A DNA stretch of 64,000 nt. It comes from an uncultured Lachnospiraceae bacterium. Lineage in GTDB: Bacteria > Bacillota > Clostridia > Lachnospirales > Lachnospiraceae. Positions 1 through 9,169 of this stretch are shown here, piece by piece; the first letter of the stretch is position 1, and each line of letters opens with the position of its first letter. The notes beneath the pieces were generated by a model. That model was not told the DNA's origin. It did no database searches and worked only from the letters and a program-made list of their open reading frames with translations. The DNA is taken from the NCBI GenBank assembly GCA_905234245.1, contig CAJOGN010000032.1:1-64000 (forward strand), written 5' to 3'. A program made the translations under genes and the position numbers.

Positions 1-8
1 GTGTGCAT

Positions 9-205
9 AGAAAAAATACCTACACTTCACTCGAAATGTAGGTATAATCTGTACTCATTTTTAGATATTTCGCCTGTCTACTTGACAGGGGGCATATCAT
101 TGTGGACATGGGCGGTTATTTTTGTGTCTTGGAATCATGCTTTCCATGCATGTACCCAAGACTATACAAAGTCGCACACAGTCCGAAGACTGCGATTAGG
201 TCACT
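9..205 (-). ncRNA. Candidate structured non-coding RNA with its own terminator
   Basis: No convincing protein is encoded here; the 87-aa plus-strand ORF is a by-product. Read on the minus strand the segment folds into three hairpins followed by an intrinsic terminator. The first has a cUUCGg tetraloop (CAGTC-TTCG-GACTG), the second a GTCTTGG/CCAAGAC stem around CATGC/GCATG, the third CCTGTC/GACAGG. The terminator is TACCTACA/TGTAGGTA with a six-T tract at 11-16. The UUCG loop and the T tract only make sense on the minus strand. It follows the dhaKL terminator, so it is either a stand-alone RNA (6S-like in size) or a leader of a gene beyond the window edge. I recognise no Rfam family with certainty. 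A TATAAT at 43-48 on the plus strand leaves some doubt about strand. Confidence 0.38.
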
Positions 206-233
206 TAAAAGAGCTCGGCAAATGCCGAGCTCT
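206..233 (-). terminator. Intrinsic terminator of the gldA-dhaKL operon
   Basis: A perfect 11-bp stem (AGAGCTCGGCA/TGCCGAGCTCT) with a 2-nt loop is followed on the minus strand by TTTT. It lies about 40 bp past the dhaKL stop codon. Confidence 0.75.
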
Positions 234-272
234 TACTATTTATGTAGCTATTAAATCTAACTAGCTCTCAGA

Positions 273-2024
273 TTACTGTACTAACTCTCCAAGCTTAGTG
301 AAAATCTCACCAAGAGCGAAAGCACCTGCATCAGGATAACCAATTGATCTCTCACCAACTGTACCTGCGCGACCCATGTGAGCTACGTGCTCTGCTGTAG
401 CTGCAGCACCATCAACTGCCTTCTTAGCAGCTCTCTCGAAGGATGTCTTCATATCACAACCTTCTGAAGCACAAGCGCTCCACTCGTCTGCGCATGGAAC
501 AAGAGCATCAATTAATGTCTTATCTCCTACAACAGCTCCACGACCAAATGATCTCTCACCTGTAGCCTGAACACCCTTAACAGCAGCCTGAAGAAGGTCA
601 GCCATATCCTGAACGCCTAGTTCCTTCTTACCTTCTGTAGACTTACCAGCTGAACGGAATGCTGAACCCCAGATAGGACCTGAAGCACCACCACAGTTCT
701 CCATGATAATCATAGATAATGCACCGATGAAATCTCCGATGTCCTTATTGTTGTTAGCGTTAACTTCTTTCCACTCTCTCTTAACCTGTCTGAATCCCTT
801 GGCAACAGACTGACCGAAGTCACCATCACCAGCATGAGAATCAAGCTCACACCAAGGCTGCTCGCTCTCGATAATAATCTCAGCCATCTTATCAACTAAG
901 AATACTACTGCATCCTGGCTAATTGTTGCGCCATTAGGAACTGATGACATCTTAGATGTGTCAGCTGTAAATGATACGTTAGTGTTATCTTCAGCACCGA
1001 ATTTAATCTCAGAATATGTAGGAGCATCAACTGGTCCTGTTACTCTGAATCCAGGAGCTTCTGAAACAGCATTTAACATCTCCTTGAGCTCGTCATCCAT
1101 CTTAAGAAGTGATACAGATGCACCAAGCATATCGATTGATGTCATGAAGTTACCAACGAATACTCTAAATGTCTTAACGCCCTTGTCAGCTAATACTTTA
1201 GCTACTGCATTGTTGAACAGATATAACTCTTGAAGTGGTGTAGAACCGAATCCGTTAATAAGAACAGATACTTCCTCACCGTTAAGCTTAAGCTCATCAA
1301 GTAATGCAGGAACGATTCTCTCTGCTAACTCGTCAGCTGTAGCAATCTTCTCTCTCTTGATACCTGGCTCACCATGGATACCAACACCGAACTCCATCTC
1401 ACCTTCTGAGATGTCAAATGTAGGTTTTCCAGCTGCAGGTACTGTACATGATGAAAATGCGAATCCAAGTGAACGAACATTATCAGCAGCCTTCTGACCA
1501 ATTCTCTTAACCTCAGCTAGGTCCTTGCCCATCTCAGCAGCTGCACCAGCACATTTGTGAACGAACACTGTACCAGCAACACCACGACGACCTACTGTAT
1601 ATAAACTATCCTGAACAGCGATATCATCTTCTACCTTAACATAATCAACCTTAAGTCCGTCCTCTTCTGCTAATGCAGCGGCGTTCTTGAAGTTCATCAT
1701 ATCACCGGAATAGTTCTTGATTACCATTAATGTACCCTTATCAGAAGCGATAGCCTTAAGAGCCTGATATACCTGAACCTGTGAAGGTGAAGCAAATACA
1801 TCACCACATACAGCAGCATCAAGCATACCTTTTCCCACATAACCAGCATGTGCAGGCTCATGTCCTGAACCACCACCGGATACAAGAGATACCTTGTTCT
1901 TGTTGATGTCTTTCTTCTTAATAATCTTATACTTCTGGATGAATTCCAAATCGGGATGTGCATTAGCAATACCGTTACACATCTCCATAACAACTGTCTC
2001 AGGTCTGTTAATTATCTTTTGCAT
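273..2024 (-). CDS. ATP-dependent dihydroxyacetone kinase, DhaK-DhaL fusion
   Basis: Phosphorylates dihydroxyacetone to DHA phosphate, feeding glycolysis in the cytosol. I set the start at the internal ATG (MQKIINRPETVV), giving 583 aa, because GAAGGAG sits 8 nt upstream; the ORF-track start 10 codons earlier has no such site. Residues ~1-330 are DhaK, with GGGSGHEPAHAG and a later GIHGEPG that carries the histidine binding DHA covalently in the family. Residues ~370-583 are the nucleotide-binding DhaL, with DSHAGDGDFG. The K-L fusion resembles the Citrobacter-type ATP-dependent enzyme rather than the PTS-dependent DhaK/L/M system, and no dhaM is seen. It lies downstream of gldA with a hairpin between them, consistent with a glycerol to DHA to DHAP route. 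Confidence 0.93.
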   Translation of the reverse strand: MQKIINRPETVVMEMCNGIANAHPDLEFIQKYKIIKKKDINKNKVSLVSGGGSGHEPAHAGYVGKGMLDAAVCGDVFASPSQVQVYQALKAIASDKGTLMVIKNYSGDMMNFKNAAALAEEDGLKVDYVKVEDDIAVQDSLYTVGRRGVAGTVFVHKCAGAAAEMGKDLAEVKRIGQKAADNVRSLGFAFSSCTVPAAGKPTFDISEGEMEFGVGIHGEPGIKREKIATADELAERIVPALLDELKLNGEEVSVLINGFGSTPLQELYLFNNAVAKVLADKGVKTFRVFVGNFMTSIDMLGASVSLLKMDDELKEMLNAVSEAPGFRVTGPVDAPTYSEIKFGAEDNTNVSFTADTSKMSSVPNGATISQDAVVFLVDKMAEIIIESEQPWCELDSHAGDGDFGQSVAKGFRQVKREWKEVNANNNKDIGDFIGALSMIIMENCGGASGPIWGSAFRSAGKSTEGKKELGVQDMADLLQAAVKGVQATGERSFGRGAVVGDKTLIDALVPCADEWSACASEGCDMKTSFERAAKKAVDGAAATAEHVAHMGRAGTVGERSIGYPDAGAFALGEIFTKLGELVQ

Positions 2025-2054
2025 ATAAATCTTCTCCTTCTTTAAAAAATTCAC

Positions 2055-2090
2055 GAAAACCGAACGAATGTCACCACTCGTTCGGTTTTC
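2055..2090 (-). other. Inverted repeat between gldA and dhaKL
   Basis: A perfect 13-bp stem (GAAAACCGAACGA/TCGTTCGGTTTTC) with a 10-nt loop. On the minus strand it ends in TTTTCG, not a long T run, so it may be a leaky terminator or an RNA-stability/processing hairpin that lowers dhaKL expression relative to gldA. Confidence 0.6.
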
Positions 2091-2107
2091 AAAAAAGTCA
2101 TATTATC

Positions 2108-3253
2108 TTACCAAGTTTTGATTTCCTTCTTACGTGCAGCACCAATCTGTGAAGCAACCTTAATAGCAGATGCTGTAGCCTGTGGTGTAACAGGGAATGG
2201 CATGTTGTGAATTGACTCATCAGGGATACATGCCTTCTCAGCAACCTTAAGAAGTAATTCATCATCAACATCCTCAGACTTCATATCAGCAAGAGATACA
2301 GGAAGTCCTACTGCGATACAGAAATCGATAACTTCAAGAAGCTCTTCCTTAGGAGCATTCTCTAATACTAATTGACAGATTGTACAGAATGCAACCATCT
2401 CACCATGGAAGAAGTCATGATGTGCAGGAAGAAGTGTCATACCATCAACGATAGCATGTGCAGCTGCAAGTCCGCTGGACTCGAATCCAAGACCTGAAAG
2501 TAAGATGTTAGTCTCAACAATCTTCTCGAAGGCAGGTGTAATCTGCTCATTATCACAAGCAACCTTAGCAAGAACACCATATTTCTTAAGGTTCTCATAG
2601 CAAAGAGTAGCCAGTGCATAAGAAGCATCTGTACCATAACCTAACATTGTTCCTTCTGCTCTGTTAGCTCCGCAAGGAAGTCCTGCATTAACATTAGAGC
2701 ATGAACGAACATTAGCACGAGCCTCGAAGAATGTTGCAAGTGCATCACCCATACCACTTACCAAGAAACGTGTAGGTGCTGTAACAATAACGTTAGTATC
2801 AATCATAACTACGCTTGGATTCTGCTTGAAGTAAGCATAATCCTCAAACTCATGATCATCTGTGTATACAACGGCTGAGTGAGATGTAGGAGCATCTGTT
2901 GCAGCAATTGTAGGACAGATAATAAGGTTAGTTCCGGCAGCAACGCACTTAGATGTGTCGATAGCCTTACCACCACCAAGACCGATTGTACATGTACATC
3001 CGGCTTCTTTAGCTTGTGCCTGCAACTTAGTAATTACGCTCCTGCAGCACTCGCCTTCGAATCCTTCAGCATATACTAACTCAATGCCCCATTTCTTCTG
3101 AGTCTCTTCTAACTTATCCTTAACAAGATTAAGTGCAAATGGATCACCGATAAGTAATGCCTTGTCACCAAATGTCTTAACGAAATATCCTAAGTTCAAT
3201 AATTCGTCTTCGCCCTGTACGTACTTTGTTGGTGTAATAAACGCTTTTCTCAT
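2108..3253 (-). CDS. gldA: Glycerol dehydrogenase (NAD-dependent, iron/zinc ADH family)
   Basis: Oxidises glycerol to dihydroxyacetone, the substrate of the kinase encoded next. The 381 aa match the family length (~365-380). The NAD-binding segment GLGGGKAIDTSK lies near residue 95, followed by the family signature ATDAPTSHSAVVY. The three expected metal ligands are visible: Asp in GMGDALATFF, His in AAAHAIVDGM and His in FFHGEMVAF. Translation starts at ATG 10 nt after AAAGGAG. A promoter is visible upstream at 3325-3352, so gldA appears to be the first gene of the operon. The alternative of a generic iron-containing alcohol dehydrogenase is less likely given the dhaK neighbour. Confidence 0.92.
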   Translation of the reverse strand: MRKAFITPTKYVQGEDELLNLGYFVKTFGDKALLIGDPFALNLVKDKLEETQKKWGIELVYAEGFEGECCRSVITKLQAQAKEAGCTCTIGLGGGKAIDTSKCVAAGTNLIICPTIAATDAPTSHSAVVYTDDHEFEDYAYFKQNPSVVMIDTNVIVTAPTRFLVSGMGDALATFFEARANVRSCSNVNAGLPCGANRAEGTMLGYGTDASYALATLCYENLKKYGVLAKVACDNEQITPAFEKIVETNILLSGLGFESSGLAAAHAIVDGMTLLPAHHDFFHGEMVAFCTICQLVLENAPKEELLEVIDFCIAVGLPVSLADMKSEDVDDELLLKVAEKACIPDESIHNMPFPVTPQATASAIKVASQIGAARKKEIKTW

Positions 3254-3324
3254 ACCTAAAAATCTCCTTTACATTATATTATTTTTCTTCCCTAATAAAG
3301 GGCGCGTCTTATTCGCATACATCT

Positions 3325-3352
3325 ATTATAGCAAATCGAAAATAATATTCAA
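3325..3352 (-). promoter_or_regulatory. Sigma-A type promoter of gldA
   Basis: Minus strand TTGAAT, 16-bp spacer, TATAAT, with an extended -10 (TGCTATAAT). The predicted leader is about 65 nt and contains a small CCCT-TTATT-AGGG hairpin. Confidence 0.65.
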
Positions 3353-3404
3353 TAGTCACAATTATTAAAATAAAATATTATACAATATTATATAATTTGA
3401 CGAT

Positions 3405-3476
3405 AAAATATTTTCACGAAAATAGCCCCACGCTCATACAGAAAATCGCGTTGGGGCTTTTTCGTAAAAATATTTT
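3405..3476 (-). terminator. Bidirectional hairpin terminator, family B copy 1
   Basis: A long interrupted palindrome: AAAATATTTT and ACGAAAA outer arms, an AGCCCCA/TGGGGCT core, and the loop CGCTCATACAGAAAATCGC (3431-3449) that recurs elsewhere in the window. It follows the capD-like stop on the minus strand, with T-rich tracts on both sides. Confidence 0.7.
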
Positions 3477-3488
3477 GCCTAGTTTATA

Positions 3489-5363
3489 TTATGTTGGATT
3501 GTAAGTGTTGACCATTTTCTTTACGAATAGACGTATGTCTGCGTTCTCGCGGATGATGGTGTCGTAGCTGTCCTCGAGTTCCTTAAGGAAGGCTTCTTCG
3601 TCGAAGTCGATTGGGTGGCCGATGTGTATGAGTTCATTCTCGGTACTCTGGGTGCCCTCTTCATCCATAAGGAGCTCTTCGTATAGCTTCTCCCCTGGGC
3701 GAAGGCCGGTGTAGACAATCTCGATGTCGCGATCTGGAACATAGCCAGAGAGACGAATCAGGTTACGTGCCATATCATCAATCTTAACTGGCTCTCCCAT
3801 GTCGAGAACGAATATCTCGCCACCCTTAGCCATGGAGCCTGCCATAAGCACAAGCATAACCGCTTCAGGTATGGTCATAAAGTATCGCACAATGTCCTTG
3901 TGGGTTACTGTAACAGGTCCTCCTGCAGCAATCTGCTTCTCGAACAGAGGAATAACACTTCCGTTAGAACCAAGCACATTTCCAAAGCGAACAGCAACAA
4001 ATTCTGTCTTAGAACGGGCGTTGTATGCCTGCACAATCATCTCACACATTCTCTTGGATGCGCCCATAACATTAGTCGGATTAACAGCCTTATCCGTAGA
4101 GATAAGCACCATTCGCTTAACACCATAAGCGTCGCACATCTTAGACAGCTTCAGTGTGCCATAGACGTTGTTCTTAATAGCCTCACTAGGACTGTCCTCC
4201 ATAAGAGGCACATGCTTATGAGCCGCCGCATGGAACACAATCTCAGGCTTGTATGTACTGAATATATAATCCATCCTGTTGGTGTTACGAACAGAAGCAA
4301 TCAGCGTCACCAGGTTAAGCTCAGGATGCGTCACCTTAAGCTCCTGCTGAATATCGTAGGCATTGTTCTCGTATATCTCAACAATCACAAGCATAGATGG
4401 CTTATAATCCGCAATCTGCCTGCACAGCTCGGAGCCGATACTACCACCGCCACCAGTAACCATAACAACCTTGCCTGTTACGTACTCAGCGATTCTGTCA
4501 TTTTCCACCTCAATCTCGTCACGACCAAGAAGGTCCTCAATAGAGACATTACGAAGCTTACGGACAGATACCTCATCGTTAATAATCTGATACATTCCTG
4601 GCAGAGCCTTGATTCGGCATGACGTATCAGAGCACAGGTCAACAATTGCCTTAAGCTCTTTACGAGGAAGTGATGGGATGGCAATGAAAATGTCTGTTAT
4701 AGCGTATTTGTCAACAGCCCACGGAATATCCTCACGTGTACCAACAATCTTAACACCCTGCATATACTTCTTGACCTTAGTAGGATCATCATCAATAACG
4801 CATACAACCTTGCCATTAAGATACTGACTGCTCTTAATCTCGCGAAGGATGGCATTGCCTGCTTCTCCAGCGCCTACAAGAAGAACACGATTCTCCCTAT
4901 CCACCTTGTAGCTTCTAGACATACGCCTAATCACTCTGTATAGAAATCGGATGCCACCAACAAGAACAATTAGCGTCACAACCTCTAAGAGCCAGAAGCT
5001 TCTTGGCATAACGTAAGGACTCATAGAGAAGAACATTATATTCATTCCTACGAAATGTTCAAGTTCCGCCACAAAACACGCAATAATAATTCGCACCATT
5101 TCATTAATTGACGCGAACTCCCACAAGCTGTTATACATATGAAACAGGGAAAATATTATAAGGCAAAGCACAATATGTATAGGAAGATAGTAAAGAAAAT
5201 TGTTAAGATACCTTTCGTCTATCTGCGTAAAATGAAAATCAAAACGCAACAAGAGCGCCGCCATTCCAGCGACGCCAATACATATAATATCAAGCAATAT
5301 AAGAAAGATTCGTCTAATCCAAACCTGTTTTTTCTCTTTATTCATCTTCTTAACGCTATCCAC
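3489..5363 (-). CDS. Membrane-bound nucleotide-sugar 4,6-dehydratase (CapD/FlaA1/WbpM type)
   Basis: Probably converts a UDP-HexNAc (typically UDP-GlcNAc) to a 4-keto-6-deoxy sugar for polysaccharide synthesis. The 624 aa fit the long membrane-anchored class. The N-terminus has about four membrane segments (residues ~15-140), a first Rossmann motif LLVGAGEAGN at ~161-170, and the SDR domain with VTGGGGSIGSE at ~302. The active site reads STDKAVNPTNVMGASKR (~422-438), where Met replaces the usual SDR Tyr, as is typical of FlaA1/WbpM/PglF relatives. Translation appears to begin at GTG with GAGG about 12 nt upstream; an ATG six codons in is the alternative. It is the last gene of a Wzy-Wzz-CapD operon, 23 bp after the Wzz-like gene. 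The exact sugar cannot be read from sequence. Confidence 0.88.
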   Translation of the reverse strand: MDSVKKMNKEKKQVWIRRIFLILLDIICIGVAGMAALLLRFDFHFTQIDERYLNNFLYYLPIHIVLCLIIFSLFHMYNSLWEFASINEMVRIIIACFVAELEHFVGMNIMFFSMSPYVMPRSFWLLEVVTLIVLVGGIRFLYRVIRRMSRSYKVDRENRVLLVGAGEAGNAILREIKSSQYLNGKVVCVIDDDPTKVKKYMQGVKIVGTREDIPWAVDKYAITDIFIAIPSLPRKELKAIVDLCSDTSCRIKALPGMYQIINDEVSVRKLRNVSIEDLLGRDEIEVENDRIAEYVTGKVVMVTGGGGSIGSELCRQIADYKPSMLVIVEIYENNAYDIQQELKVTHPELNLVTLIASVRNTNRMDYIFSTYKPEIVFHAAAHKHVPLMEDSPSEAIKNNVYGTLKLSKMCDAYGVKRMVLISTDKAVNPTNVMGASKRMCEMIVQAYNARSKTEFVAVRFGNVLGSNGSVIPLFEKQIAAGGPVTVTHKDIVRYFMTIPEAVMLVLMAGSMAKGGEIFVLDMGEPVKIDDMARNLIRLSGYVPDRDIEIVYTGLRPGEKLYEELLMDEEGTQSTENELIHIGHPIDFDEEAFLKELEDSYDTIIRENADIRLFVKKMVNTYNPT

Positions 5364-5386
5364 TTCGTATACCTAACCTCTAACTA

Positions 5387-6874
5387 TTATTCAATAACTA
5401 CTCCACCTACTGCATCAATCTCATGTTGGTTAAATGTTGTGAATTCCTGGCAAATGTTATTAAAGGATGAAGTGCCAATTCCTTCAACAACAAGAACTGC
5501 CTTGGCCTCATCTGCCTTTACCAGTGAATTCTGATCAACGCATACGTTGTCTCCAAACTCAACTGATATGCCTTCTTTGCCCAGTCCATTAATTAGGACA
5601 TCTCTTGTGGCATTCTCAAGAGCATCCACCTTAGTTCCCGTAACATATATTCTGTCAAGTTCCTTACCTTTAAGAAGAAGACTTATATTAGTCATAAAAT
5701 GCTCTATAGATTCTTCAGCTGTATTATTCCTCTTGTTCTTATAACGCATCTTATAGAGCCATGCATCAATGCCCTTGTAATGCTTCTCTTTCCTAATGAT
5801 GTAGAGACTGCGAATACCGAACACATCCTTAAGCTCTGCTGCACTATTAAGCTTGCCACCAAGAATGTCAATAAGAGCAACAATTACTGCAACTACAAGG
5901 ATACCGATTATGAATCCAAGCACTGCATACTTAATGCTAAATGATGGCTTAGTTAAAGTCTCACTACTACTTGTGTCAGATGCAGTGCTTGTGGCATTAG
6001 CATTTGACATATTGGTAGAAGTCTCGTCTGCATCAAGAGCAACAAGATTGTTGTATGCTGTAAGCTGTGCATCCTTCAAGTTCTTCTTGTTAGTATCAAC
6101 AGCTGTCTTGGAAGTTGTAAGTCGACTCTTGGCCTCCTTCTGCTTTGTAAGTAAATCGCCATCAACGCGAGTTGTCTGATACTCACCCATTACAACAATG
6201 TTGTGAGAGCCAATATCACTGGCAATCTTATCTGAATTAGCTGCAAATGTATCTCTAACCACTCCTGCTAATCTCTCGCGAAGGGCAGCATCTGGAGCGA
6301 TAACATTAACCTTGATAGTACTCTCAACATAGTCAGCACTAATCATTTCCTGAAGCTGTGATACGGTATATGTATTGCCTTCAAGGCGAGCCGCATTCTC
6401 CGCAACAGTACCATCATTTACAAGGCTACAATAAGCTGCCAGCACAGAATTAGTGTAGCTTTCCTTGTTCACACCGTTAGCATCATTAACATATCCCGAA
6501 TCAAGATAGTAGTCGAGATTATATACCTGTTCATTATAGGCGTCTATCTGCATTACAGGTGATGTATTAAGATAATTAAATGCGTCATTATAGTCCTTGG
6601 TGGAGATAACAGCCATTTCAACTGCAGCCTTCTCATCCGCCTTAAGATTCTTAGTAAGTAAAGCCTTCTGCTCCTCCTTGGACATAGTATTCTTAACAGT
6701 CTGAACCTCTTCCTGCTTATTAAGAGACTCATTGTAAGAACTAAGGTCCTTATAATACTTTACTCCTGGCACCAAAAATGCGCACACAAGGGCTGCCACC
6801 AGACACCAGCGCCAGGCAAATGCTATCTTCCATAACAGATTGATGAGATCAATCTCACGTTCTCTATACTCCAT
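5387..6874 (-). CDS. Wzz/YveK-like polysaccharide co-polymerase with degenerate kinase-like C-terminus
   Basis: Likely controls chain length or assembly of a surface polysaccharide at the membrane. The N-terminal segment at ~14-36 is hydrophobic. A long extracytoplasmic region with helical, Gln/Lys-rich stretches follows, then a second membrane segment (YAVLGFIIGILVVAVIVALI) near residue 325, giving the classic Wzz topology. About 150 cytoplasmic residues follow. They resemble a BY-kinase (CpsD/CapB) fold: IYVTGTK where the P-loop belongs and AVLVVEG as a later strand. There is no GKS/T Walker A and no tyrosine-rich tail. I infer a catalytically dead kinase-like module. It sits between the Wzy-like and CapD-like genes; RBS GAGGAG lies upstream of the ATG. 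Confidence 0.78.
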   Translation of the reverse strand: MEYREREIDLINLLWKIAFAWRWCLVAALVCAFLVPGVKYYKDLSSYNESLNKQEEVQTVKNTMSKEEQKALLTKNLKADEKAAVEMAVISTKDYNDAFNYLNTSPVMQIDAYNEQVYNLDYYLDSGYVNDANGVNKESYTNSVLAAYCSLVNDGTVAENAARLEGNTYTVSQLQEMISADYVESTIKVNVIAPDAALRERLAGVVRDTFAANSDKIASDIGSHNIVVMGEYQTTRVDGDLLTKQKEAKSRLTTSKTAVDTNKKNLKDAQLTAYNNLVALDADETSTNMSNANATSTASDTSSSETLTKPSFSIKYAVLGFIIGILVVAVIVALIDILGGKLNSAAELKDVFGIRSLYIIRKEKHYKGIDAWLYKMRYKNKRNNTAEESIEHFMTNISLLLKGKELDRIYVTGTKVDALENATRDVLINGLGKEGISVEFGDNVCVDQNSLVKADEAKAVLVVEGIGTSSFNNICQEFTTFNQHEIDAVGGVVIE

Positions 6875-6901
6875 CTTAACTCCTCTATCACTTAATCTAA
6901 A

Positions 6902-9025
6902 CTACGCTCTCTTCTTGCGTCTAAGTTCTGTCCATCCTGCTGCCATTCCAAGACCAAGGAATGTCCAGAAGGTTGGCGAATGAACAATCATGGAATCTCC
7001 TGGGATTCCTGCAACTAAGAATACAGTAACTGCAGCTGTACATGCGATTGCAATTCTTCTGTTGGCAGGATCAGTGATACCACCTTCCTTAACAACTAGT
7101 CCCTTGATTATCATTACATAATACAATACAAAGAACACAAGCATACATAGTAGGAATGGTAATCCTTCTTCAACCCAGTACTGCATATATAAATCATGAG
7201 GCTTAACATCATAATTAGTTGAGCCATTCATTCTCTCAATATAATTATTCTGTGGAAATGCTGTTATAAACAATCCACTACCACATCCTATGAAGAGATA
7301 ATCCTTAAGTATTGGAAGTGTCTTATTCCAGATTGTACCTCTACTCGAGAATAGTTTGTCAGGGAATACATGAGCATTTGCAATATCAGTTCCATCATTC
7401 TGAACGAATCTGCCATAAGGGTTAGTGAAGTAGTATTCGCCACTCTTATCAACCTCATTACTTACGGCAAATGTTAAACTCTCGCCCTGTTTACCAACTA
7501 GTATTCCGCGAACAGCCTTGCTACCTTCACCTTGGCTAACAGCAGTCTCATATATCTTAAGGCCATTCTTACCTATATCCTTCTTAGAATATTCAATGTA
7601 CTGTGGCTGCTTACCTTCTGCCGCATGATATGTCCCATTAATAGGACTGCCATCTGCATTCTTAAGATCAACCTTAAGAGTGTTATTGTCATAAGAATAT
7701 GCCACCGTGTATTCCTTACCATCTAAGTCAAAGTATACTCCATCTGACTTAGGTGTTATATGATGAATTCTGTAGCTTGCCTCAGCATTACTATCTGCTG
7801 CATCAATACCACTAACTACATAGTTGCGAAGCTGCGGAACTGCAAATACAGCTACAATAGCAACTACAATTACACCTGCAACAATAGCCAATCTCTTCTT
7901 ACTCTTAACAGAGACAAGAATAGCAAGAACTATAATTCCACCGATAAATCCAAGTCGTCCACCGTCAGAGCCTGCTGCAAACATATCGAACAATGTAAGG
8001 ATAAGTAATGCAGCCCTTACAATCTTCTCCTTAGGATTTTTACTCATGGTGAACATAATTAAGAATATCATTGCCCACATAGCAAAGAATGTTGATACAT
8101 AATCAATATTGTGAAGAGTTGTATATTCACCTGTTCCAACTGTTATTGATGCTCCCGGTTGTCTGTATTCACTTGATGCAAATAAAAATTTACCGAACTC
8201 AGTTTTGAATAAATCAAGATTGAACACCTGGAAGAATCCGATTATGGAGATAATCAGGAAACCAGGCAGGGATGCACGATATACAAACTGCATATCCCTG
8301 TATATTGAGTCGGATTGAGAGAATAATATGAAGGTGTATATCATAACTATAAAGTAGGATAGTGTTACAAATATACTTTCAAAATTCTCGAATCCTCCTA
8401 ATAACAGAAGTGGCTTGTTGCTTGCAAATATTCCAGATATAAGCACGAATAATACTGCTATTCCAATCACATAGAATGGAACAGACTTCATTCTCTTGAA
8501 CACATTGCGCTTACCATTAAAGAACCATATTAGCATTATAAATAACGTAAATACTGCTACAACAAGGAAGACTATAGCCTTAATCTTAAGGAATACATCA
8601 ACCTGTGTCGCATTATCAGCTGCAACCCACTCATAATCTTCTAAGAAGGTACTATATGTTAGCGTACGCATCAGAAGTGGAATATATCCAAGCACGATAA
8701 TAATAGGAATATATGTCATAAAATATTCCTTAGGCTTCCTGGCAAATTCTACATTTAAAAAGAAGGGCGTCTTCTTCTCTCGCTCTTCCTTCCTAGTTGT
8801 ATAGGTATTATTAGTTTCTGTCGTATGTTGGGAAGTATTATTCTCAACCTTGTCTTGCGAATTATTAGTTGTATTATTAGATGCATCAGCGCTGGTAGTT
8901 TCAGCTGCCTTAGCAGCCTCTTCGGCTTCATTTACCTTAGCAGTATTCTGAGCCTTGCTACTATTTTGCTGTGCGTTATTTTTCTTCTGTTGTGCCTTTT
9001 TCTTTTTTCTAGAACTCTTAGCCAT
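6902..9025 (-). CDS. O-antigen ligase/Wzy-family polysaccharide polymerase
   Basis: Integral membrane enzyme likely to polymerise or transfer polyprenyl-linked glycan outside the membrane. It has 707 aa, longer than usual (400-500). Residues 1-90 are a low-complexity cytoplasmic tail rich in Lys, Gln, Asn and Ala. Many hydrophobic segments follow from ~100. The family region is seen near residue 600, where VKPHDLYMQYWVEEG matches the conserved Wzy_C/WaaL HxxxL loop. An unusually large soluble insert (~405-560) lies before it. The start ATG has AAAGGTGAG 6 nt upstream. It is the first gene of the three-gene operon. Ligase and polymerase cannot be separated from sequence alone. Confidence 0.8.
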   Translation of the reverse strand: MAKSSRKKKKAQQKKNNAQQNSSKAQNTAKVNEAEEAAKAAETTSADASNNTTNNSQDKVENNTSQHTTETNNTYTTRKEEREKKTPFFLNVEFARKPKEYFMTYIPIIIVLGYIPLLMRTLTYSTFLEDYEWVAADNATQVDVFLKIKAIVFLVVAVFTLFIMLIWFFNGKRNVFKRMKSVPFYVIGIAVLFVLISGIFASNKPLLLLGGFENFESIFVTLSYFIVMIYTFILFSQSDSIYRDMQFVYRASLPGFLIISIIGFFQVFNLDLFKTEFGKFLFASSEYRQPGASITVGTGEYTTLHNIDYVSTFFAMWAMIFLIMFTMSKNPKEKIVRAALLILTLFDMFAAGSDGGRLGFIGGIIVLAILVSVKSKKRLAIVAGVIVVAIVAVFAVPQLRNYVVSGIDAADSNAEASYRIHHITPKSDGVYFDLDGKEYTVAYSYDNNTLKVDLKNADGSPINGTYHAAEGKQPQYIEYSKKDIGKNGLKIYETAVSQGEGSKAVRGILVGKQGESLTFAVSNEVDKSGEYYFTNPYGRFVQNDGTDIANAHVFPDKLFSSRGTIWNKTLPILKDYLFIGCGSGLFITAFPQNNYIERMNGSTNYDVKPHDLYMQYWVEEGLPFLLCMLVFFVLYYVMIIKGLVVKEGGITDPANRRIAIACTAAVTVFLVAGIPGDSMIVHSPTFWTFLGLGMAAGWTELRRKKRA

Positions 9026-9056
9026 TTCTACTCACCTTTCTACATACTGAAACTAC

Positions 9057-9062
9057 ATTATA
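9057..9062 (-). promoter_or_regulatory. Possible -10 element upstream of the Wzy-like gene
   Basis: A TATAAT on the minus strand lies 32 bp before the ATG. No good -35 is visible 16-18 bp away, so this is only a candidate. Confidence 0.3.
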
Positions 9063-9104
9063 TCATATATTTGGCGATGTGTATGATTAATTTGAAGATT
9101 ATAT

Positions 9105-9140
9105 AAAAAAACCAGCGACTACATCAAATAGTCACTGGCT
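9105..9140 (-). terminator. Intrinsic terminator after the histidine phosphatase
   Basis: On the minus strand AGCCAGTGACTA pairs with TAGTCGCTGGT (one G-T) around a 7-nt loop and is followed by a run of seven T. It lies 30 bp past the stop of 9170-9814. Confidence 0.85.
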
Positions 9141-9169
9141 AAATAAAACTCTTTATGTATCACCTTAAC

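Noticed and set aside
1-264. 87-aa plus-strand ORF at the window start
   Set aside because: It runs through two terminators and three hairpins, has no ribosome site and resembles no protein; the segment is better explained as RNA/terminators.
3900-4622. 240-aa plus-strand ORF
   Set aside because: It lies wholly antisense to the well-supported CapD-like gene and has no ribosome site or recognisable composition.
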